Below the pieces are notes generated by a model that was not told the origin of the DNA, did no database searches, and worked only from the letters and a program-made list of their open reading frames with translations. Below, one piece after another: positions 14,681 through 19,613 of a stretch of 19,613 bases of DNA (within the stretch, counting starts at the first letter, position 1; every line of letters begins with the position of its first letter). The stretch is taken from contig DDCX01000089.1 in NCBI GenBank assembly GCA_002336475.1, forward strand, positions 4,102 through 23,714, read 5' to 3'. This stretch comes from Flavobacteriales bacterium UBA1995 (GTDB lineage: Bacteria; Bacteroidota; Bacteroidia; Flavobacteriales_D; Sanyastnellaceae). A program made the translations under genes and the position numbers.

Positions 14681-16045
14681 ATGAGCAAACCCAGCATTCC
14701 CAAAGGCACACGCGACTTCACCCCTGAGGTGATGGCGCGCCGACAGTGGATTTTCTCCACCCTCCGTACCGCCTTTGAAGGGCGTGGATTCCAGCCCATT
14801 GAGACTCCGGCCATGGAGGCCCTGACCACCCTTACTGGAAAGTATGGCGATGAGGGAGATCAGCTGATATTCAAAATCCTGAACAATGGAGACTTCCTGG
14901 GCAAAGCTCAAGATGCCACCTTGGAAGCTCGGGACAGCAAAGCACTGGGCTTTCAGATCAGCAAAAAGGCATTGCGCTACGATTTGACCGTACCCTTTGC
15001 GCGTTTTGTCACCATGCACCGCAACGAGATCCCGATGCCATTCAAAAGGTATCAGATGCAGACGGTGTGGAGGGGTGACCGCCCAGGAAAGGGGCGCTAC
15101 CAGGAATTTGTGCAGTGCGATGCCGACATCATTGGTTCGACCGGAGTGCTGTGCGAATTGGAGCTGGTGTGCCTGTTTTTCGAGGCGTTGACCGCGCTGA
15201 AAGTGCCGCACTTTAGAATTTTGGTCAACGACCGGCGCATTCTTTCGGGTATGGCAGACCATTTGGGCATCGGAGAACGGCTCACAGAGTGGACCGTCGC
15301 GGTAGACAAAGCCGACAAAATCGGCATCGATGGGGTGTGCAAGGAATTGGGGGAGCGCGGGTTTAGTGAGGCCGTCCAGGACGGAACAAAAGCGCTGTTT
15401 GAGGAACGGCCAGAAGGCGTTCAAGGCATGGAGGCTTTGGCCGAACAGTTTCCTGTACCTGCGGTAAAGGAGGGGGTAGCAGCCTTGGCTTCATTGTGGA
15501 GTCTCGCCAAATCAGAGGGCGTTCAGGAGCCGGAATTGGTGTTTGCGCCCGGACTGGCCAGGGGCCTGGACTATTACACTGGGGCGATTTTTGAAGTGCA
15601 AGTGGTGGACGGCCCCGTGGGCAGCATTTGCGGTGGCGGACGCTACGATGACCTCACGGGCATTTTTGGAATGCCAGATGTGAGCGGTGTCGGCATCAGT
15701 TTTGGCGCAGACCGGATCTACGATGTGCTCGAGCATTTTGGTGCTTTCCCCACCGGTTTGGATATAGGGCTCGATGTGCTGTTGCTGCACATGGGAGAGG
15801 AGACCTTGCCCCAAGTGCTGGCTGCAGCTGCGCTGTGCAGGCGCCATGGCCTGCGCACGGAAGTTTACCCCGATGCCGCGAAAATGAAGCGGCAATTCAA
15901 ATACGCCGATGACCGCAATGTTCCCCATGTGGTTGTGATCGGCAGCGATGAGGCAGCCGCAGGAAATGTGACGCTGCGCAACATGAGTACGGGCACCCAA
16001 GCGTCCGTTTCAATGAAGGATCTGGCTGGCCGCCTAATGGCCTGA
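14681..16045 (+). CDS. hisS: Histidyl-tRNA synthetase
   Basis: A 454-residue class II aminoacyl-tRNA synthetase that charges tRNA-His with histidine using ATP. It begins with KGTRDFTPE at 8-16. Motif 2 lies at about 129-147 (VWRGDRPGKGRYQEFVQCD). The histidine-specific HisA motif LARGLDYYTG is at 292-301, GGGRYDDL at 318-325, and motif 3 GVGISFGADRI at 336-346. The C-terminal anticodon-binding domain covers about 363-454 (DVLLLHMGEE to VSMKDLAGRLM). Length is normal for the bacterial form. The start ATG follows a matching promoter closely. The stop overlaps the convergent LytS-like gene by 12 bp. Confidence 0.97.
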   Translation: MSKPSIPKGTRDFTPEVMARRQWIFSTLRTAFEGRGFQPIETPAMEALTTLTGKYGDEGDQLIFKILNNGDFLGKAQDATLEARDSKALGFQISKKALRYDLTVPFARFVTMHRNEIPMPFKRYQMQTVWRGDRPGKGRYQEFVQCDADIIGSTGVLCELELVCLFFEALTALKVPHFRILVNDRRILSGMADHLGIGERLTEWTVAVDKADKIGIDGVCKELGERGFSEAVQDGTKALFEERPEGVQGMEALAEQFPVPAVKEGVAALASLWSLAKSEGVQEPELVFAPGLARGLDYYTGAIFEVQVVDGPVGSICGGGRYDDLTGIFGMPDVSGVGISFGADRIYDVLEHFGAFPTGLDIGLDVLLLHMGEETLPQVLAAAALCRRHGLRTEVYPDAAKMKRQFKYADDRNVPHVVVIGSDEAAAGNVTLRNMSTGTQASVSMKDLAGRLMA

Positions 16046-17041
16046 TTGGGGGCTGGGCAGGAGCGGAAGTTCAAAGGACCAAGCGCCTCCTGCATGGGCC
16101 AAACCACCGTGCCGCAACATAAAGGCGGCGTCCCAATCTCGGAGTTCGCTTCCGCCCAGTTGCAAGGGTGCACCGCCGCATGTTTCTAGGCGCACCGTAT
16201 GCTGTTGAATGGACCACTGCCAATGCATGGGCGGCGCTGAGGAATCTTGCAAAGCGGCAACACCAAGCCGTTCGGTTGCGCCGAGCATGAGCAGTGCGGG
16301 AATGCGCCGTTGGCCTTCTTTGGATTCCAGGGCGGGGGCGCCTGAAATGGAAATGGCCGAGGCTCCTAAGGATTGCAGAACCCGTGCCCAGCGTTCGATG
16401 TGCTTGCAGGCCTCGCCAAGGGGGATGTCATCGACATCTGATTCAATAAACACATGACGCAAGTGAGCGGCAAAACCACCCACCACATCCGCAGCTTCCA
16501 TGGCGTCGTTTTTCATGCGCGCCACCTGTTCTTCGAGCGAATTGAACAGCTGTGAAAGGTCAGTGCCGCCCCTTCTTGTGAGCATGAGGGTAGCCTGACA
16601 CCGCCGCAGCCGCCGCTCCATGGCCTCTCGCTCACAGGCCCTCATGATTTGGTCTTGCACGCTGCCCCGTTGGTGCACAATCCATGTCATTTCATGAATT
16701 TCCTGTGCCTGAAACATCAGCCAGCCTTGACGGCCTGCGCCCCAGATCAAACCACACATCACCACTGCTGCGATCACAGTGCATGCTCCTGCCCACGGCG
16801 CTGCGCAGAGCATCCAGACGCCGAAGCCATTGGCCCACAGGAAAACCGATACAGAAGTTGCAAGGGACCAACGGCTGCTGGGAATGGCCCCAAGTGTCAG
16901 GTGCCATTCCGAGTCACCATCCATGGCCATGCCAATTTCATGGCGCAAGGCCAATGCCACAGCCATGGCCACGCAGCACAACGAAAAAGCGGTAAAAGTG
17001 ATCAGCACAACAAGAAGGTGAGGAGGGAGTATTCCCCTCAC
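16034..17041 (-). CDS. Degenerate LytS-family histidine kinase (pseudokinase)
   Basis: A 335-residue membrane protein. Hydrophobic segments lie at about 8-31, 60-80 and 84-102, followed by a helical linker (112-158). The next part aligns with the LytS-type His_kinase core. DLSQLFNSL at 161-169 sits where active proteins have DPHFIFNAL, so the phosphoacceptor His is S163. HLRHVFIESDVDDIPLGEAC (193-212) matches the family pattern 'lLRY.lyeSd...vpL..E'. IPALLMLGATERLGVAAL (247-264) sits on the N-box, with Arg 258 in place of the Mg-binding Asn. No glycine-rich ATP lid is present. It is therefore unlikely to autophosphorylate and may be a sensor partner or structural regulator. There is no ATG; a GTG at 17041 follows the meaB stop by 7 nt, with GAGGGAAGC as ribosome site. 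Remote homology is inferred by eye. Confidence 0.65.
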   Translation of the reverse strand: MRGILPPHLLVVLITFTAFSLCCVAMAVALALRHEIGMAMDGDSEWHLTLGAIPSSRWSLATSVSVFLWANGFGVWMLCAAPWAGACTVIAAVVMCGLIWGAGRQGWLMFQAQEIHEMTWIVHQRGSVQDQIMRACEREAMERRLRRCQATLMLTRRGGTDLSQLFNSLEEQVARMKNDAMEAADVVGGFAAHLRHVFIESDVDDIPLGEACKHIERWARVLQSLGASAISISGAPALESKEGQRRIPALLMLGATERLGVAALQDSSAPPMHWQWSIQQHTVRLETCGGAPLQLGGSELRDWDAAFMLRHGGLAHAGGAWSFELPLLPSPQSGH

Positions 17042-17048
17042 GCTTCCC

Positions 17049-18098
17049 TCAATCTAGCCTTTTTAGCAGGAGGCGGATCTGCTCAATCGGCAAGATTTGT
17101 GAGTGTAGGGCATCGGCTTGTAGGCGTTGCCATAGGGTGGAGAATTGCGGGTGATTTCGCACACTGCGCAAGGCTTCTGCAGCCAGCAAGGCCTCTGCGC
17201 TGTCCCGCCATTGTCGCGAGCGGCGCGCCTCGAGGTTTCCGTTGCCTTGGGCCTCAGCCAAGCGTGCTTCCAACTCATCTACAAGGGCGTGCACCTGCGC
17301 AGCATCCAGGGCAGACCCCGTCCCAAAGAGGGGAGGAGCGCCATCTTCAGGCGCCGCCAACAAGGACAAGGCCCCTTGATAAACCGAGAGGGCAGACTGC
17401 GCTGCTGCGAGGCGCTCAGGACCACCGTCGGCCTTGTTGACCCAAACGGCGTCGGCCCATTCTAAGATTCCCCGTTTGATGCCTTGAATTCCGTCTCCAC
17501 CGCCTGGAATCAACAGCAGCAGAAACACATCGGTCATGTGCCGGACTTCAGTTTCACTCTGGCCCACGCCTACGGTTTCGATAAGAATGCGGTCAAACCC
17601 TGCCGATTCGCACAGCAGGGCGACCTCTGCAGTGGCTTCGGCTACACCGCCAAGCGTGCGGCCCGAGGGCGAAGGGCGCACAAAGGCATCGGGGTGCAAC
17701 GAGAGGTCGGACATTCGTGTTTTGTCCCCCAGAAGACTGCCGCCGGTTCGGTGGCTGCTGGGGTCCACGGCCAGGACCGCCACTTTATGGCCACGTGCAA
17801 TGAGGTCCATGCCTGCCGCTTCAATCCAGGTGCTCTTGCCTGCACCGGGTACGCCGGTGATTCCATAACGCAAAGCGTGGCCGGCTTTTTCTGCAGCCAT
17901 TTTGAGCAGGGCCTCGGCGGTTGTCCTGTCGCCTTCCTTGGTGCTCTCGACCAAACTGATGGCCCTCGCCAAAGCGGTCCGGTCTCCGGCCGCGATGAGG
18001 TCCATCCATTCTTGGACGCCCTGCGGTTGCTGCGTCCGTGCTTCGCGAATCCTACTCAGGGCCCGGTGGCGGGCTTCATTTTCAAGGTCTTTGGCCAT
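17049..18098 (-). CDS. meaB: MeaB/ArgK-family G3E GTPase
   Basis: A 349-residue P-loop GTPase of the G3E group. MeaB guards and assists loading of adenosylcobalamin into methylmalonyl-CoA mutase; older annotations call it ArgK or LAO/AO transport kinase. Visible motifs are the P-loop GVPGAGKS at 82-89, [18 protein letters not shown] at 112-129, the ETVGVGQSE switch at 174-182, [17 protein letters not shown], and the guanine-specificity NKAD at 221-224. The C-terminal helical part, used for dimerisation in known members, is present. The mutase itself is not in the window. The LytS-like pseudokinase gene follows after 7 nt on the same strand. The divergent gene on the other side begins only 32 bp away, so the two promoters must be very compact. 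Confidence 0.93.
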   Translation of the reverse strand: MAKDLENEARHRALSRIREARTQQPQGVQEWMDLIAAGDRTALARAISLVESTKEGDRTTAEALLKMAAEKAGHALRYGITGVPGAGKSTWIEAAGMDLIARGHKVAVLAVDPSSHRTGGSLLGDKTRMSDLSLHPDAFVRPSPSGRTLGGVAEATAEVALLCESAGFDRILIETVGVGQSETEVRHMTDVFLLLLIPGGGDGIQGIKRGILEWADAVWVNKADGGPERLAAAQSALSVYQGALSLLAAPEDGAPPLFGTGSALDAAQVHALVDELEARLAEAQGNGNLEARRSRQWRDSAEALLAAEALRSVRNHPQFSTLWQRLQADALHSQILPIEQIRLLLKRLD

Positions 18099-18130
18099 CC
18101 CGTGGGCAAGTTATGCGGTAGTTTGGCTCC

Positions 18131-18928
18131 ATGGAGAACCGTTCATTTTTCCAGCAGCTTTTTGCGTTCATCCTCGTGGGGATTTTAGGGTGTGGCGGTG
18201 CTGGCATTTGGGCCCAAGAGGTTGCACTTGGGACATTGGAGGGGGAGAAAGTGAAGTTGAACGGAGAAGTGTTGGGTCCTGATGGCAGGGGCCTGCCGGG
18301 CTGCATGATCGTAAACAGAAGCACGGGAGAAGGCCGGTTTGGCAGTGCCAGCGGACGCTTTGCGTTTCGTTCGGCTCCGGGAGATACACTGCAGTTCGCT
18401 GCCATTGGCTACCGCACAGTGTCCCGCATCGTTCCTGCATCTGAAGCGCCGCCTTCAGGGTGGTCTTGGTCGGTACACCTCGTGCCGATTTCAGTGCAAG
18501 TGGCCACAGCGGAGATCATTGCGCCCCGGGATCTGGGCGACATCGTGCGCGACATTAAGGCCTTGGGTTACAATGAAAAAGAGTACCGCACCAGTGGAAT
18601 CGATGCCTTGACCAGCCCCATCACTTTCTTGTACGAACAGTTCAACAGGTTCGAGCGCAGCAAGCGCGAAGTGGCCCGTCTCGAAAACGAGGACCAAAGG
18701 AGGGAGCTGCTGCGCGAGCTGCTTGGGAAGTATGTCGACTATGACATCGTCAGTCTCGAAGAGGGAGAGTTCGAAGCCTTTTTGGACTTCGTGGACCCGG
18801 GGGAGGCGGTTCTAAAGGCGCTGACTCAATACGAGTTTATCCTTTGGACAAGAGAGCGGTTCACCGCATTCAAGTCCCGGCCTGAGCGGCTGGAGGATGT
18901 GGACTTCGAGTACCAGTGGGACGATTGA
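18131..18928 (+). CDS. Secreted carboxypeptidase-regulatory-like domain protein
   Basis: A 265-residue exported protein. Residues 1-28 are a signal peptide (FFQQLFAFILVGILGCGGAGIWA). Residues 42-128 are a carboxypeptidase-regulatory-like beta-sandwich: 'LNGEVLGPDGRGLPGCMIVNRSTGEG', 'GSASGRFAFRSAPGDTLQFAAIGYRTVSRIV' and 'VQVATAEIIAP'. Residues 134-250 form a charged, helical C-terminal region with 'SGIDALTSPITFLYEQFNR' and 'ENEDQRRELLRELLGKYVDYDIVSL', a combination I recognise from uncharacterised Bacteroidota proteins. There is no TonB plug or barrel, so it is not a receptor. A location in the periplasm or on the outer membrane is expected. Its function is unknown. It is divergent from meaB and convergent with the membrane-protein gene 14 bp away. 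Confidence 0.75.
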   Translation: MENRSFFQQLFAFILVGILGCGGAGIWAQEVALGTLEGEKVKLNGEVLGPDGRGLPGCMIVNRSTGEGRFGSASGRFAFRSAPGDTLQFAAIGYRTVSRIVPASEAPPSGWSWSVHLVPISVQVATAEIIAPRDLGDIVRDIKALGYNEKEYRTSGIDALTSPITFLYEQFNRFERSKREVARLENEDQRRELLRELLGKYVDYDIVSLEEGEFEAFLDFVDPGEAVLKALTQYEFILWTRERFTAFKSRPERLEDVDFEYQWDD

Positions 18929-18942
18929 TTCTCAGGAAAGGG

Positions 18943-19284
18943 TCACTCCAAATACGCCGAGTCTAGGTAGAATGTAAAGGCCTTGAAGACCAGTCCGGCC
19001 ATGCAAATGGCAATGGCGGTCACCCGGGCGTTCCGACCTCGGTTTTCATAGGCATCGAACCGAACGATGAGGTCCACGAAAACAGAGAGGGCTGCGATGG
19101 CCTCGAACAAGGTGACCCAGCCCCGGCGCTCGTCTATAAAGGCCATGAATGCTGCGGCCCAGCGGCCCACGCCTGCACCTTCGAAAATGACATCCAGAAG
19201 GAACAAGCCGTTGTAAACGACCAAAAGCACGAGGCTAAGGTTCAGCAGCCACTGGTCTTGTCCTTTGTCTTCTTGTCCTTTCAT
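18943..19284 (-). CDS. Small three-helix membrane protein
   Basis: A 113-residue hydrophobic protein of unknown function. It begins with a charged stretch (MKGQEDKGQDQ) and has membrane segments at about 12-33, 55-75 and 86-106. A short amphipathic stretch lies at 40-50, and a charged loop, RFDAYENRGRNARV, lies between helices two and three. No catalytic or binding motif is visible and I do not recognise a family. TAGTTTCG on the minus strand (19295-19288) is one base from the TAnnTTTG box and would give a nearly leaderless transcript. The gene is convergent with the secreted carboxypeptidase-regulatory-like gene and divergent from the lipoprotein at the window edge. Confidence 0.65.
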   Translation of the reverse strand: MKGQEDKGQDQWLLNLSLVLLVVYNGLFLLDVIFEGAGVGRWAAAFMAFIDERRGWVTLFEAIAALSVFVDLIVRFDAYENRGRNARVTAIAICMAGLVFKAFTFYLDSAYLE

Positions 19285-19323
19285 GGTTCGAAACTACGGG
19301 TGGAAAAACAACCACAGACCTCC

Positions 19324-19359
19324 TTTGTCATGGAGACAACATTTCGGTGCTTACCTTCG
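19324..19359 (+). promoter_or_regulatory. Weak promoter candidate before the edge lipoprotein
   Basis: TTTG at 19324-19327 and TACCTTCG at 19352-19359 are separated by 24 bp. The second box differs from TAnnTTTG by one base, and the spacing is slightly longer than usual. Transcription would begin near 19363, ten bases before the ATG at 19373. Confidence 0.3.
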
Positions 19360-19372
19360 TTCCCTACCTGTT

Positions 19373-19613
19373 ATGCCGAACCCAAATCCTACCCCATTCA
19401 GGCGTCCCGCAGCGGTGAGCAAGGCGTCTACCTTGGATGCCAGCCAGTTGCACCGTCACTCCAACCTTCAACGGTTGTTTGTGGTGACCATGGGGTGTTT
19501 GTGGCTTCTCGCCTTTGCCACCGGTTGTAGCCGGAACGCCAAGAATTGCAGCGCCTATGACGGCGTTGACTTCAAGCCAGGGACGGCCACAGAGCAGTCC
19601 TTGGGCACCCACT
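19373..19613 (+). CDS. Partial lipoprotein, cut by the window edge
   Basis: An open frame runs from ATG 19373 off the right edge; 80 complete codons are visible. Residues 40-52 form a short hydrophobic stretch, MGCLWLLAFATGC, whose LAFATGC matches a lipobox, so the Cys at residue 52 would be lipidated. After it come SRNAKNCSAYDGVDFKPGT and a hydrophilic chain. The 39 residues before the hydrophobic core are unusually long and contain several Pro and Arg residues, so translation may start later, for example at the in-frame ATG 19490 or at a GTG just before it. No family is recognised from this fragment. Confidence 0.55.
   Translation, partial: MPNPNPTPFRRPAAVSKASTLDASQLHRHSNLQRLFVVTMGCLWLLAFATGCSRNAKNCSAYDGVDFKPGTATEQSLGTH

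Noticed and set aside
14558..15424. Long antisense open frame of 288 codons opposite hisS and the end of the WD40 gene
   Set aside because: It lies opposite well-supported coding sequence, has no recognisable domain, and its composition is what the complement of a GC-rich gene gives.
17049..18098. Annotation as LAO/AO transport system kinase ArgK
   Set aside because: That name is historical; the G3E motifs and NKAD fit the MeaB mutase chaperone GTPase.
1..19613. Mobile element, phage, CRISPR array, toxin-antitoxin or restriction system
   Set aside because: No transposase, integrase, repeat array or paired defence genes are visible; the helicase has no nuclease or methyltransferase partner nearby.

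Overview
The window reads as a gene-dense chromosomal segment of a member of the Bacteroidota, probably a Flavobacteriales-like lineage with fairly high GC. The evidence is a protein with a type IX secretion (T9SS) C-terminal sorting domain, a DUF4249-type lipoprotein, a TamB/TsaD divergent pair, a carboxypeptidase-regulatory-like secreted protein, LytS/YehU-type kinases, and several promoters of the Bacteroidota form TAnnTTTG. Genus cannot be told from this sequence. There is no sign of a phage, transposon, CRISPR array, tRNA or rRNA. No stretch longer than about 105 bp lacks a gene.

Layout, left to right. (1) 65-2750: a YfhL-type 4Fe-4S ferredoxin on the minus strand, divergent from a LuxC-like acyl-CoA reductase, which is followed closely by a DUF4249-type lipoprotein. 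(2) 2774-4372: a 15-bp imperfect hairpin, a STAS/SpoIIAA-like protein, and a convergent, slightly overlapping T9SS cargo gene. (3) 4408-9772: the large tamB gene (minus) divergent from tsaD (plus). (4) 9775-12919, all minus: an SRPBCC/AHSA1 protein, a LytS-type histidine kinase and a superfamily 2 helicase. (5) 12996-16045, all plus: uracil-DNA glycosylase, a WD40 protein and histidyl-tRNA synthetase. (6) 16034-18098, minus: the MeaB G3E GTPase followed 7 nt later by a degenerate LytS-family protein. (7) 18131 to the end: a secreted carboxypeptidase-regulatory-like protein, a small three-helix membrane protein (minus), and the start of a lipoprotein gene cut by the window edge.

Most of this is housekeeping: tRNA modification and charging, DNA repair, outer-membrane assembly and cofactor chaperoning. 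It is interspersed with typical Bacteroidota envelope proteins. No single new multi-gene system is evident. The most notable item is the gene at 16034-17041. It aligns to the histidine-kinase core of the LytS family, but the phosphoacceptor His is Ser and the N-box Asn is Arg, so it looks like a pseudokinase co-transcribed with meaB. Other points of note are TAnnTTTG boxes placed only a few bases before start codons, and two LytS-family genes that both lack an ATG start.
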